Positions 8,883 through 18,475 are shown, counted from the first letter of the stretch. The stretch: DNA of 64,000 nt from JACCZR01 sp963844805 (GCA_963844805.1 CAWJPU010000003.1:14987-78986); one strand, 5' to 3'. Notes: a model not told the origin generated them from the letters alone. Translations and numbers: made by a program.

Positions 8883-11403
8883 TCAGGCCCCGGAAGATTC
8901 CCCGGAATCGGAAACCCCGCGTATTGCGGCCTGAGCCGCCGCCACGCGGGCTATGGGGACACGGTAAGGCGAGCAGCTGACGTAGTCGACACCCGCCAGA
9001 TCGAAGAACGCCACCGAGTCGGGGTCGCCGCCGTGCTCGCCGCAGACGCCGAGCTTGAGGTCGGGCTTGCGCTCGCGGCCGGTCCACGACGCCAGCCGCA
9101 CCAGCCAGCCGACCCCCGCCGTGTCGAGCGTCTCGAACGGCGACCGGTCCACGATCCCGCGGTCGATGTACTTGGCCAGGAACCTGCCCTCCACGTCGTC
9201 CCGCGAGAAGCCCAGCGCGGTCTGCGTCAGGTCGTTGGTGCCGAAGGAGAAGAAGTCGGCGTGGTCGGCGATGCGATCGGCGATGAAGCACGCCCGGGGC
9301 AGCTCGATCATGGTCCCGATGCTCACCCCCTCCCCCGCCTCCTCCTCGACGATCGCGCGCAGCAGCTCGAGCTCGGCCTCGTAGGCGACCAACGGGATCA
9401 TCACCTCGACCTCCGCCTCCGCCGATTGCGCCGCCCGGACGATGGCCCGGACCTGCATCCGCGGGATCTCGGGGTAGAGGATGTGCAGCCGGCACCCGCG
9501 CGTGCCGAGCATCGGGTTCGTCTCGTGCAGCGCCTCGGCCCGCTCGCGCTCGGCGCCCTCCAGCTCCTCGGGGTGCGGCAGGAACTCGTGCAGCGGCGGG
9601 TCGAGCAGCCGGATGCACACCGGCAGGCCGGCCATCGCCTCGAACAACCCCTCGAAGTCCGCCTGCTGCATCGGCAGGAGCTCGTCCAGCGCCAGCTGTC
9701 GCTCCTCCTGCCCGTCGGCCATGATCATCGCCCGCATCAGGGGCTGACGGTCCGCGGCCATGAACATGTGCTCGGTCCGGCACAGGCCGATGCCCTCCGC
9801 CCCGAGCTCGCGCGCCTTGACCGCCTCTTCGGGGGTGTCGGCGTTCGTCCGCACACCGAGGCGGCGGAGATCGTCGCTCCAGGCGAGCACCTGCTGGAAG
9901 GCGTCGTCCATCTCGGGATCGACCAGCGGGACGTCGGCAGTGGTCACGATCCCTGAAGTCCCGTCGAGGGCGATCAAGTCCCCCTCGCGCAGCACGGTGC
10001 CGTCGACGCGCATCTCCTTCGACGCCAGGTCGATGTCGAGGTCCGACGCGCCGCACACGGCCGGCCGACCCATGCCCCGGGCCACCAGGGCGGCGTGGCT
10101 GGCCTTGCCGCCCTCGCTGGTCAGGATGCCCTTTGCCGCGTCGAAGCCCGCGATGTCGTCGGCCTCGGTGAAGGGCCGCACGAGCACGACGTCGCGGTCG
10201 CTCTCGACGGCGGCGCGGGCGGTGAAGACGATCGCGCCCTTGGCCGCGCCCGGCGAGGCGTTCACGCCGCGCACCAATACGTCGTAGTCCGCCTCGGGGC
10301 TGAAGGTCGGGTGCAGCAGCGCCTCCAGAGAGGCGGGGTCGATGGTCAGCAGCGCCTGCTCGCGGGTGAGCAGGCCCTCCTCGACGGCGTCGACGGCGAA
10401 GCGCACCGCGGCCTGCGCGGGGCGCTTGGCGTTGCGCGTCTGCAGCATGTAGAGGCGCCCCTCCTCCACCGTGAACTCGGTGTCCTGCATGTCCCCGTAG
10501 TGGCGCTCGAGCTCGGCTGAGGATGTCCATCAGCTCCGCGTGGGCCTCGGGCATGACCTGCTTCATCTCGGACAGGTCGTTCGGCGTGCGCACGCCTGAC
10601 ACGACGTCCTCGCCCTGCGCATCGACCAGGAAGTCGCCCGAGGGGTCGCGTGCGCCGGTCAGCTCGTCGCGCGAGAAGGCGACCCCCGAGCACGAGGTCT
10701 CCCCCTTGTTCCCGAACACCATCTGCTGCACGTTCACCGCGGTGCCCCAGCTGTCGGGGATGCGGTTCAAGCGCCGGTAGGCCACCGCGCGCTCGCCCTT
10801 CCAGGAGTCGAACACCGCCCGCACCGCGGCTTCGAGCTGCTCCAGCGGGTGCTCGGGAAAGTCGTACAGCTCCTTGAGCTCTGCGGTCAGCCGCTGCAGG
10901 TCGGCCACGCCGAGCTCGGTGTCGAGCTTCACGCCCGCCGCGCGCTTTCGCTCGGCGATCAGCTGCTCGATGAGCTCGCCGGGCACGCCCTTGGCCACGT
11001 TGCCGAACATCTGCACGAAGCGCCGATAGGAGTCCCAGGCGAAGCGCTCGTTGCCCGTGGCCTGAGCCAGGCGCTCGACGGTGTCGTCGTTCAGCCCCAG
11101 GTTCAGGATCGAGTCGAGCATTCCGGGCATGGAATCCCGGGCGCCCGAGCGGACCGAGACCAGCAGGTCGCCCAGCCGCTTGCCCGCCTTTCTCTCCAGC
11201 CGCTCGAGCGGCTCGGCGAGATCGGGGACCTCACCGCTCTTCAGGTACTCGACGCACGCCTCGGTGGTGATCGTGAAGCCCGCGGGGACCCGCTCGGCCC
11301 CCAGGACGCGGGTCATCTCCGCCACGTTCGCGCCCTTGCCCCCGAGCAGCTCGCGCATGTCGCGCGACCCCTCCTCGAAGTCGTAGACGAGCTTGGCCTC
11401 CAA
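8883..11403 (-). CDS. ppdK: Pyruvate, phosphate dikinase (one frameshift)
   Basis: This enzyme interconverts pyruvate + ATP + Pi and phosphoenolpyruvate + AMP + PPi. The N-terminal ATP-grasp domain is seen (LGGKGANVAEM, RSGARDSMPGMLDSILNLG, NVQQMVFGN). The phosphohistidine domain has the catalytic His in GGKASHAALVARGMGRPAV, and the C-terminal TIM barrel has the catalytic Cys in LGVCGEHGGDP. Together they total about 840 residues, slightly short of the usual 870. A single frame change near 10517 (one extra base in AGCCGAGC) separates the domains and is probably a sequence error. The start is TTG at 11403, giving MEAKLVYDFEEG. It lies between recO and dgt with gaps of about 10 bases. Confidence 0.93.
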
Positions 11404-11413
11404 GAACCGGAGT

Positions 11414-12154
11414 CTAGGCCGGGAGCCTCCGCAGGCTTACGTGCGCGTGGTGCTCGGCGGTCTCGGCCAGGGCGCGGTCGGCCTGGCCGAGCGCCCGGTC
11501 GGCGGCCTCGGGGGCCTCGGCCAGCGGGCGAGCCAGCGCCTCGACCAGGAACCGGTGCGCGGCCTCCTCGAAGGGGAACGAGCCGGCCTCGCAGCCCGAG
11601 CAGACCACGCCGCCCGCGCTGGGCGAGAAGCTCCCCAGGTGCTCGCGCTCCCCGCAGGAGGCACAGCCGGCCAGCTCGGGCGCGAAGCCGGCGGCGAGCA
11701 GCAGCTTGGCGCGGAAGGCCAGCGCCTGGGCGCGGTTGGCCGCCTCCGGATCGGAGTCCAGCACCGACAGCTGGTTGGCCAGCAGGTTGAAGGCGGGCCG
11801 GTTGGCCTCGCTGGAGTCGAGCAGCCGCAGCACCGACTCGCAGGCCTGCGTGGCGCGCTCCAGCGAGCCGCGCCGCTCGCGCAGGGCCGGGTGGGCGTGC
11901 ACGGTGTCGGCGGCGCTGACCGTGCACAGGTCCCCGCGCCCCTCGTGCAGGACGAGGTTCACGCGCGCGAGCGGCTCGAGCCGGCCCCCCAGCCGCGACT
12001 TGACCCGGCGCACCCCCTTGGCCACCGCGCCGACCCGGCCGCGATCGGGGCTGTAGAGGTGCAGAACACGGTCGGCCTCGCCGAATCGAATCGAGCGCAG
12101 CACCACGGCTTCGGTCTTGAACGTTCCGGGCACTTCATAAACTTTGAGGTCCAT
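11414..12154 (-). CDS. recO: DNA repair protein RecO
   Basis: RecO loads RecA with RecF/RecR and anneals single-stranded DNA. The N-terminal OB-fold (FKTEAVVLRSIRFGEADRVL, GRVGAVAKGVRRVKSR) and the C-terminal four-cysteine zinc site (CASC then CSGC, about 28 residues apart) are present. I choose the ATG at 12154 (MDLKVYEVPG). A longer reading begins at 12175 but would run into the divergent glutaredoxin gene. With this choice the start codons of recO and the glutaredoxin overlap by two bases within CCATGG. The frame is intact. Confidence 0.92.
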   Translation of the reverse strand: MDLKVYEVPGTFKTEAVVLRSIRFGEADRVLHLYSPDRGRVGAVAKGVRRVKSRLGGRLEPLARVNLVLHEGRGDLCTVSAADTVHAHPALRERRGSLERATQACESVLRLLDSSEANRPAFNLLANQLSVLDSDPEAANRAQALAFRAKLLLAAGFAPELAGCASCGEREHLGSFSPSAGGVVCSGCEAGSFPFEEAAHRFLVEALARPLAEAPEAADRALGQADRALAETAEHHAHVSLRRLPA

Positions 12155-12416
12155 GGCGGACGAGAGCGGGGTCACCGTCTACACCACCGAGCCGTGCGGC
12201 TTCTGCCGCCAGGCGAAGGCGCTCCTGGAGTCGCGGGGCATCTCCTTCGAAGAGGTCAACCTGGCCAAGGACCCCGAGGGCCGGGCCGATTTGGTGGCCA
12301 TCACGGGCCAGATGACCTTCCCCCAGGTGCTGATCGGAAAGCGCTCCATCGGCGGCTTCCGCGAGCTCCTCGAGGCCGACCGCGACGGCATGCTCGGCGA
12401 CCTGCTGGCCGCCTAG
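12153..12416 (+). CDS. Glutaredoxin (GrxC-type)
   Basis: This is a complete 87-residue dithiol glutaredoxin with the active site CGFC at 15-18, the cis-proline strand TFPQVLIG and the glutathione-site GG of RSIGGFRELL. It likely reduces protein or low-molecular-weight disulfides in the cytosol. Which thiol (mycothiol or glutathione) serves it here is unknown. The ATG at 12153 lies in the palindrome CCATGG shared with the recO start; a TTG at 12144 in the same frame is the alternative. It is monocistronic and followed by a short hairpin terminator. Confidence 0.92.
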   Translation: MADESGVTVYTTEPCGFCRQAKALLESRGISFEEVNLAKDPEGRADLVAITGQMTFPQVLIGKRSIGGFRELLEADRDGMLGDLLAA

Positions 12417-12465
12417 CGGTAGCTCGCCGCCATCCTCAGCCCGCGCGTCGGCGCGCACCGCTCCG

Positions 12466-12492
12466 AAAACGCTCAGGCGGCTGAGGGCTTTT
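12466..12492 (+). terminator. Short intrinsic-type terminator, probably bidirectional
   Basis: GCTCAG/CTGAGG arms flank a GCGG loop. AAAAC lies to the left and GCTTTT to the right, so the hairpin has a T-run in both directions. It sits between the end of the glutaredoxin gene and the convergent mutM gene. The stem is short, so strength is uncertain. Confidence 0.5.
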
Positions 12493-12524
12493 CAGAGGGA
12501 TGCCCGCTGTCCGCCCGGCTTCTC

Positions 12525-12587
12525 GGACCCGGCGGACCCGGCGGACCCGGCGGCCCCGGCGGACCCGGCGGACCCGGCGGACCCGGG
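12525..12587. repeat. Seven tandem copies of a 9-base unit (GGACCCGGC)
   Basis: Seven consecutive 9-mers run from 12525 to 12587. Copies 4 (GGCCCCGGC) and 7 (GGACCCGGG) differ by one base each. On the minus strand the unit would encode Gly-Ser-Ala repeats, but no gene clearly covers it. It lies in the roughly 270-base non-coding gap between the glutaredoxin terminator and the mutM stop. Confidence 0.85.
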
Positions 12588-12685
12588 CGCGCGCCCGCTG
12601 CCGTTTTCTGCAACTCGCGTGCCCAGCGGACAAGCGCTTGCACCTCGTGCAAAGGGGTTGCCGAATATCGCCAGCGCCTCCGCGG

Positions 12686-13555
12686 TCAGACGCGGCGGGC
12701 GCCCCGCGGCGCGCGGGGGGCCCGGGGCGCTCGCTGGCAGCGTGGGCACACGTAGGTGCCCCGGCCGGCCGCGCGGAGCTTGACGATCGTCGTGCCGCAG
12801 CGCTCGCAAGGCTCGCCCTCACGCAGGTGGACCATGAACCGGTCCTGGAAGGAGCCGCGGGCGCCGTCGGACTGGCGGAAGTCGTCGATGGTCGCCCCGC
12901 GGGCGTCGATGCCCGCCTCCAGGGAGGCCACCACGGCGTCGCGCAGGTCGCCGATCTGGGGCCGGCGCAGCGTTCCCACCGGCCGCAGCGGGTGGATGCG
13001 GGCGCGGTAGAGCGCCTCGTCGGCGTAGATGTTGCCCACCCCCGCGATACGCTCCTGGGTCAACAGGAACGCCTTCACCGGCGCACGGCGGCCCATGGCC
13101 AGCAGCCGCAGGGCGTCGGCCGTGAAGTCGGGGCTCAGCGGCTCCACGCCCAGCCGCGAGGCGAAGTACTCGTCGCGGGCGTCGGCGCCCAGCAGTACCA
13201 CGCCCGTGCCGAACCGGCGCTGGTCGACGAACAGCAGCCGCTCCTCGCCGATCTCGAACCGCACCCGCAGGTGGCGCCGGCCGGGGTCGTCCTCCTCGGG
13301 CCGAACCAGCAGCAGGTTGCCGGTCATCCGCAGGTGCATCACCACGTAGACCTCGTCCGTCAGCCCCAGCGTGAGGTACTTGCCGCGGCGGGTCACCGCC
13401 TCCACGGTCCGGCCCTCCGTCGCGGCGGCCAGCTCCTCGGGCGGCGCGGGGTCGCACCAGCGCGGGTCGAGCACCTCCAGCCGGCGCAGGACCCTGCCCT
13501 CCAGGGCGGGCGCCAGCTGGCGCCTGATCGTCTCGACCTCGGGCAGCTCGGGCAT
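12686..13555 (-). CDS. mutM: Formamidopyrimidine-DNA glycosylase (Fpg/MutM)
   Basis: This 289-residue base-excision repair enzyme removes 8-oxoguanine and formamidopyrimidines. The catalytic N-terminus PELPEVETI is present immediately after Met. MHLRMTGNLL provides the void-filling and lysine region, VGNIYADEALYRA the helix-two-turn-helix, and CERC...CPRC the C-terminal zinc finger. The tail after the finger is a short arginine-alanine-proline repeat (RAPRAPRAPRGARRV), unusual for the family. The ATG overlaps the stop of the upstream lipoprotein gene (TGATG). The frame is intact. Confidence 0.95.
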   Translation of the reverse strand: MPELPEVETIRRQLAPALEGRVLRRLEVLDPRWCDPAPPEELAAATEGRTVEAVTRRGKYLTLGLTDEVYVVMHLRMTGNLLLVRPEEDDPGRRHLRVRFEIGEERLLFVDQRRFGTGVVLLGADARDEYFASRLGVEPLSPDFTADALRLLAMGRRAPVKAFLLTQERIAGVGNIYADEALYRARIHPLRPVGTLRRPQIGDLRDAVVASLEAGIDARGATIDDFRQSDGARGSFQDRFMVHLREGEPCERCGTTIVKLRAAGRGTYVCPRCQRAPRAPRAPRGARRV

Positions 13556-14127
13556 CAGGCCCGGACGCGGCCGGTGACGCGCACCGTCCGCAGCATCGGG
13601 CTGAACACCGCGCGGTCCGCCTTGGCGAAGTCCCTGCGCGTGGCGATCAGCTCGAAGACGTACTCCGCGCTTCCCTTGAACAGGTGGACGCTGCGGGTGT
13701 CCAGGCGGCCACCGGACAGCGACTGCGTGCCGGTGATCTCCACCCCTGGGACACCGCCGACCCGCAGCACGCGCGAGACCTCCAACAGGAACGTCGGGTC
13801 GCGCCGGCGGGTGGCGCTCAGCAGGCGCCGGCGGGCGTCGCGCAGTTGCGCGGCGGTGCGCGGCACGGGCTCCTCGCGCCGGTAGGCGAGAGCCGACACC
13901 ACCGCGCCCGAAGGCATCGCGAACCGGAACACCTCGGGGGGCCGGCGGCGGATGACCCGCAGTGGGCGGCGCACCTCGACGCTCATCCCCACGCGCGGGA
14001 AGCGAAGCTTCTGGACCGCGCCGGTGGGCGCCGCGTTCGGATCGGGCAGCACGGTCTGCTCGGCGCCGCAGGCGGCGAGCAGGCAGGCCAGGGGCACGGC
14101 GGCGAGCGCGAGGGCGCGGGCGAGCAC
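13555..14127 (-). CDS. Uncharacterised lipoprotein, 190 aa
   Basis: A typical lipoprotein leader (ARALALAAVPLACLLAAC, lipobox LAAC) is followed by a 165-residue basic domain of no family I can name. It contains VGMSVEVRRPLRVIRRRPPEVF near the start and ends in a strand-rich region (SVHLFKGSAEYVFELIATRRD). It is expected on the outer face of the membrane. It is coupled to mutM by a 1-base overlap and preceded closely by xerD. Neither neighbour suggests a function. The frame is intact. Confidence 0.7.
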   Translation of the reverse strand: MLARALALAAVPLACLLAACGAEQTVLPDPNAAPTGAVQKLRFPRVGMSVEVRRPLRVIRRRPPEVFRFAMPSGAVVSALAYRREEPVPRTAAQLRDARRRLLSATRRRDPTFLLEVSRVLRVGGVPGVEITGTQSLSGGRLDTRSVHLFKGSAEYVFELIATRRDFAKADRAVFSPMLRTVRVTGRVRA

Positions 14128-14140
14128 CCGCCCTCTTCTA

Positions 14141-15097
14141 TCAGCCGGTGGCCCGGGGGTGAGCCTTGAAGTAGACGTCCTTCAGGCGTGCGCTGGACAG
14201 ATGGGTGTAGAGCTGCGTGGTCGCGACGTCGGCGTGGCCGAGCATCTCCTGGACCGATCGCAGGTCGCACCCACCCGCCAGCAGGTGGGTGGCGAAGGTG
14301 TGCCGGAGGGTGTGGGGGCTCATTCGGTCCGCGAGCCCGGCCGCCTCCGCGTGGCGGCGGACGATCTTGTACAGCCCCTGGCGCGTCAGCGCCCCGCCGC
14401 GGAAGTTCACGAACAGCTCCGGTAGCCGCGCGCCGCGGGTCAGCGCGGGCCGGCCGCGCTCCATGTAGGCCCGCACCGCGCGCACCGCGGTGGCACCCAC
14501 CGGAACCACCCGCTCCTTCGAGCCCTTGCCGCGGGCGCGCAGCACGCCCTCGTCGAGATCGAGGTCGCCTACGCCCAGCGTGATCGCCTCCGAGGCGCGC
14601 AGACCCGAGGCGTACATCAGCTCCAGCAGCGCGCGGTCGCGCAGCGCCGTGGGCTCGGTGCCGCGCGGCTGGTCGAGCAGCTTGGCCACCTCGCCGCGGG
14701 TGAGCACCTGGGGCAGCCGCTTGCCGCGCCGGGGTGAGCTGAGCGCGACCGTGGGGTCGTCGGTGCGCACCTCCTCGCGCAGCAGGTGGCGGTAGAAGGA
14801 CCGCAGGCAGGCGGCCTTGCGGTGCAGCGTCGCCGGCGAGGCGGGCTTGCCGTTGCCCGCCGCCAGCGCGGACAGGAAGTCCGAGACCTCCGGCGGCCCG
14901 ACGGTCAGCGCGTCGAGGTGGTGCGCCTCCAGGTGGCGGCCGAACTGCAGCAGGTCGCCGCGGTAGGCCTCCAGGGTGTTGCGCGACAGGCCGCGCTCGA
15001 ACTCGAGGTAGGCGAGGAAGTCCAGCACCAGGTGCTCGTAGGGGCGGCTGGCAAGCACCCCATTGCGGGGCACAGGCGGACGCTCGAGAGTTGCCAT
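14141..15097 (-). CDS. xerD: Tyrosine recombinase XerD/XerC-type
   Basis: This 318-residue site-specific recombinase probably resolves chromosome dimers at dif. A SAM-like core-binding domain occupies about 1-110 (FLAYLEFERGLSRNTLEAY). The catalytic domain has Arg in ASGLRASEAITL, Lys in GKGSKERVVPVG, HxLR in SPHTLRHTFATHLL, a later His in MLGHADV and the nucleophile Tyr in TTQLYTHLS. The context is housekeeping (Nudix hydrolase, mutM), not a mobile element. No attachment-site repeats were seen nearby. The frame is intact. Confidence 0.92.
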   Translation of the reverse strand: MATLERPPVPRNGVLASRPYEHLVLDFLAYLEFERGLSRNTLEAYRGDLLQFGRHLEAHHLDALTVGPPEVSDFLSALAAGNGKPASPATLHRKAACLRSFYRHLLREEVRTDDPTVALSSPRRGKRLPQVLTRGEVAKLLDQPRGTEPTALRDRALLELMYASGLRASEAITLGVGDLDLDEGVLRARGKGSKERVVPVGATAVRAVRAYMERGRPALTRGARLPELFVNFRGGALTRQGLYKIVRRHAEAAGLADRMSPHTLRHTFATHLLAGGCDLRSVQEMLGHADVATTQLYTHLSSARLKDVYFKAHPRATG

Positions 15098-15133
15098 GTG
15101 CCCGATTTCGCCCGTCCCGCCGGGCCCCCTCCC

Positions 15134-15652
15134 CTATGCACGGCTTCGCTCAAACCACAGCAGGCCGACCAGCGTCTTGGAGTCGCGGCACTCCTCGATG
15201 GTCTGTCCCAGCTCGTCCAGCGGCACGGTCACGATCTCGATCCGCTCGTCCTCGTCGGCCTCCTCGGAGTGGTCGTAGAGGTCGGTCGCCAGGTACAGGT
15301 GGCACTCCTCGTCGGCGAACCCGGGCGAGGTCCAGAAGGAGGTCAGGTGCTCCCAGGTCTCGGCCCCCTTGCCGATCTCCTCGGCCAGCTCGCGCTTGGC
15401 CGTCTCCAGCGGCTCCTCGTCCTCCAGCTTGCCGGCCGGCAGCTCGAGCAGGGCCTGCTCGTCGACCGCCTCCCGCGGCTGGCGCACGAGGTACAGGCGC
15501 TCGCCGTCGTGGGCGACGACGCCCACCGCGCCGGGATGGGCGACCACCTCGCGGTCGGCCTCCTCGCCGTCGTCGAAGCGGACGCGGTCCACCCGCACGG
15601 TGGCGATCTTGCCGCTCCAGACCTCCTCGCTGCCGATCTTCTCGAAGCTCAC
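15134..15652 (-). CDS. Nudix hydrolase, ADP-ribose pyrophosphatase type
   Basis: This 172-residue enzyme likely hydrolyses ADP-ribose or related nucleotide sugars. The Nudix box is complete (GKLEDEEPLETAKRELAEE, then IG), preceded by the ELPAG strand. The PGFADEECHLYLATDL segment downstream matches the ADP-ribose pyrophosphatase branch. The GTG at 15652 is chosen because it overlaps the reconstructed stop of the upstream M20 peptidase (GTGA) and removes an N-terminal stretch that belongs to that peptidase. It lies 36 bases upstream of xerD. Confidence 0.88.
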   Translation of the reverse strand: MSFEKIGSEEVWSGKIATVRVDRVRFDDGEEADREVVAHPGAVGVVAHDGERLYLVRQPREAVDEQALLELPAGKLEDEEPLETAKRELAEEIGKGAETWEHLTSFWTSPGFADEECHLYLATDLYDHSEEADEDERIEIVTVPLDELGQTIEECRDSKTLVGLLWFERSRA

Positions 15653-16763
15653 CGGCCCGCCTCTCTCACGATCGCCAGGGTCACGATGCAGCATTCGCTC
15701 CAGCGCCTGAACCGTGACCGACTCGTCGGGCCGGTGGTTGCGCTCGGTCCCGTTGGCCACGTTGGCGGTCGGGCAGGCCGGCGGCGATCAGCGCGTTGGC
15801 GTCGCTGCCGCCGCCGGTGGTGACCGGCTTGGCTCGGGCCCCAGCGCCCGCATCGCGATCTCGACCGGCGGCGAGGTGCGCCGCAGCCGGAAGCCGCGGA
15901 AGAGCTCCTCGACCGTGGTCTCGACGTCGCAGTCCAGGTCGCTGGCGGCCTCGGTGGCGGCGTCGACCATCCCCGTCACCACCTCCGACACGCGGTCGTG
16001 GTCGATCGAGCGCGCCTCCAGCTCGACCAGGCAGCTGTCGGGCACGACGTTGGTCGCTCCGCCGCCCTCGATCCGGCCGGCGTTGGCGGTGGTCTCGTCG
16101 TCGAGGCGACCGAGCGCAGCCGGTCGACGAAGCGGGCCGCCGCCTCGATGGCGCTCTTGCCGTCCTCGGGCCGGATGCCGGCGTGGGCGGCCACGCCGCG
16201 GAAGCGCGCCTCGACCTTCTGGTAGGTGGGCGCGGCCACGATCACCTCGCCGATCGGGGTCGCGTGGTCGAACACGAAGCCCATCTCGGCCCTCAGCCGC
16301 GAGCGGTCGAAGGCGTGGGCGCCCAGCAGCCCGTCCTCCTCGTGGGTGGTGAACAGCAGCTCCACCCCCACCGGGCTGCCGGTCTCCAGCAGTCGGCGCA
16401 GCGCGCCCAGGATCGTGGTCATCGCGGCCTTGTTGTCGGCGCCCAGCACGGCGTGGTGGCGGTTGCGCAGCACGCCGTCCTCCTCGACCACCTCCACCGG
16501 CCCGCCCAGCGGGACGGTGTCCATGTGCGCGCACAGCAGCACGGTGCGCTCGAACTCGCCCGGCAGCCGGGCGAACACGTTGCCGGCGTCCGAGCCGGTC
16601 ACCGGGCCGGTGTCGTCCTCCTCGGGCTCCAGGCCCAGCTCCCGAAGGTCGGCGAGCAGGGCGTCGGCCATCGGGCGCTCGTGGCCCGAGGGGCTCTCTA
16701 TCTCGCAGAACCGGGTGAAGTCCGCGAGCAGCCGCCTGTGCTCGCGATGGGGTGCTCGCGCAC
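15649..16763 (-). CDS. M20-family metallopeptidase (peptidase T-like), several frameshifts
   Basis: Read across frames, the protein has the di-zinc aminopeptidase signature: the first ligand in CAHMDTVPLGG, the bridging Asp in LGADNKAAMTT, and the catalytic Glu pair in THEEDGLLGAH. AHAGIRPEDGKSAI marks the dimerisation lid domain. GGSDANALIAAGLPTANVANG and a tail close to LAIVREAGR give the C-terminus. Frame changes occur near 16750, 16110, 15835 and 15690. The start GTG at 16763 directly follows the pyrG stop and the stop overlaps the Nudix start. It likely cleaves N-terminal residues from short peptides in the cytosol. Position and continuity argue for an intact gene damaged by sequence errors. 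Confidence 0.8.
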
Positions 16764-18413
16764 CTACTGCGCGCGGACCGAGGGCTCGCCCTCGGGGACC
16801 CTGCCGCGGGCGCGCTCCACCGCGGCGCCCACGAACTCGCGGAACAGCGGCTGCGGGCGCAGCGGGCGCGACTTGAACTCGGGGTGGAACTGCGAGGCGA
16901 CGAAGAAGGGGTGCTCGGGCAGCTCGACGACCTCGACCAGGCGCTCGTCGGGCGACGTGCCCGAGCAGACCAGGCCGGCGTGCTCCAGGCGCTTGCGCAG
17001 GTGGTTGTTGACCTCGTAGCGGTGGCGGTGGCGCTCGTAGATGACCGCCTCGCCGTAGACCTCGCGGGCGCGGGTGCCGTCGTGCAGCTTCACCGGGTCG
17101 GCGCCCAGGCGCATCGTGCCGCCCATGTCGCGCACCTCCTTCTGCTCGGGCAGGAGGTCGATCACCGGGTTGGGCGTCTCGGGGTCGAACTCGGTGGAGT
17201 TGGCGCCCTCCATGCCCACCACGTGGCGGGCGAAGTCGGCCACCGCGATCTGCATGCCGAGGCAGATCCCCAGGTAGGGCACGTGCTCCTCGCGGGCGAA
17301 GCGGCTGGCGCGGATCTTGCCCTCGATGCCGCGGACGCCGAAGCCGCCGGGGATCAGGATCGCCGTCGCACGCCTCGAGCTCCGCCGTCGTCGAAGCGCT
17401 CGGAGTCGATCCAGGTGACCTCGACCTTGGCCCCGTGGTGGATGCCGGCGTGGTTGAGGGCCTCGATCACCGACAGGTAGGCGTCCTCGAGCCGCGTGTA
17501 CTTGCCCACCAGGCCGATCCGCACCGGGGTGTCGGCGGTGGCGTGGCGATCGACCAGCGCCTTCCACTCGTCGAGGTTGGGCGGGCCGGCCGAGATGCCG
17601 AAGTGGTCGAGGATCCGGTCGTCGACGCCCTCGCCCTGGAACTCGAGCGGCACGCGGTAGATCGAGCTCGACGTCGCGGGCCGAGATGACCGAGTCCACC
17701 GGCAGGTTCGCGAACAGGGCGATCTTGCTGCGGATGTCGCGGTCCAGCGGCTCCTCGCAGCGGCACATGACCATGTCGGGCTGGATGCCGATGCGGCGCA
17801 GCTCCTGCACCGAGTGCTGGGTGGGCTTGGTCTTCAGCTCGCCGGCGTGGCCCAGGAACGGCACCAGCGTGAGGTGGATGAACATGCAGCGCTCGCGGCC
17901 CTCGTCCACCGAGAACTGGCGCAGCGCCTCCAGGAAGGGCAGCGACTCGATGTCGCCCACCGTGCCGCCGATCTCGGTGATCACCACGTCGACCTCTTCG
18001 GACTCGGCGACCCGCTTGATGCGCTGCTTGATCTCGTCGGTGATGTGGGGGATCACCTGGACGGTGCCGCCCAGGTAGTCGCCGCGGCGCTCGCGGCGGA
18101 TGACCGAGTCGTAGATCGCGCCGGCCGTGGCGTTGGAGGCGCGCGTGGCGTTGACGTCGGTGAAGCGCTCGTAGTGGCCGAGGTCGAGGTCGGTCTCCGC
18201 GCCGTCCTCGGTCACGAACACCTCGCCGTGCTGGAACGGGCTCATCGTGCCCGGGTCCACGTTGATGTAGGGGTCGAACTTCTGGATCGAGACCGTCAGG
18301 CCCCGGCTGACCAGCAGCTGCCCGATGGAGGCGGCGGCGATGCCCTTTCCGAGTGCCGAGACGACGCCCCCGGTGACGAAGATGAAGCGCGTCTGCGAGG
18401 AACCCTGTGGCAT
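16764..18413 (-). CDS. pyrG: CTP synthase (two frameshifts)
   Basis: This enzyme aminates UTP to CTP with glutamine. The synthetase domain is seen at residues 1-265 (FVTGGVVSALGKGIAAASIG, FDPYINVDPGTMSPFQHGEV, ITEIGGTVGDIESLPF). The glutaminase domain has the catalytic Cys in LGICLGMQIA and the late His/Glu in SQFHPEF. The linker is read in a second frame between about 17675 and 17375 (LEFQGEGVDDRILDHFGI, GLVGKYTRLEDAYLSVIEAL). This is an essential gene, so the breaks are almost certainly sequence errors. It is divergent from the GT-C glycosyltransferase. Confidence 0.94.
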   Translation of the reverse strand: MPQGSSQTRFIFVTGGVVSALGKGIAAASIGQLLVSRGLTVSIQKFDPYINVDPGTMSPFQHGEVFVTEDGAETDLDLGHYERFTDVNATRASNATAGAIYDSVIRRERRGDYLGGTVQVIPHITDEIKQRIKRVAESEEVDVVITEIGGTVGDIESLPFLEALRQFSVDEGRERCMFIHLTLVPFLGHAGELKTKPTQHSVQELRRIGIQPDMVMCRCEEPLDRDIRSKIALFANLPVDSVISARDVELDLPRAARVPGRGRRRPDPRPLRHLGRPAQPRRVEGAGRSPRHRRHPGADRPGGQVHAARGRLPVGDRGPQPRRHPPRGQGRGHLDRLRALRRRRSSRRATAILIPGGFGVRGIEGKIRASRFAREEHVPYLGICLGMQIAVADFARHVVGMEGANSTEFDPETPNPVIDLLPEQKEVRDMGGTMRLGADPVKLHDGTRAREVYGEAVIYERHRHRYEVNNHLRKRLEHAGLVCSGTSPDERLVEVVELPEHPFFVASQFHPEFKSRPLRPQPLFREFVGAAVERARGRVPEGEPSVRAQ

Positions 18414-18463
18414 CTGCTCTGGGCCGCGAGTCTAGACGCGGGTGCGGCGGAACGGCGGCTGTC

Positions 18464-18469
18464 TACGGT
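18464..18469 (+). promoter_or_regulatory. Probable -10 element of a leaderless promoter
   Basis: TACGGT (TANNNT form) ends 6 bases before the ATG at 18476, the spacing typical of leaderless actinobacterial genes. No Shine-Dalgarno sequence is present. No convincing -35 was found. Confidence 0.35.
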
Positions 18470-18475
18470 GAGCAA

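Noticed and set aside
14141..15097. XerD as a phage or integrative-element integrase
   Set aside because: Its size, motifs and housekeeping neighbours fit chromosomal XerC/D. No att repeats, tRNA target or phage genes are nearby.
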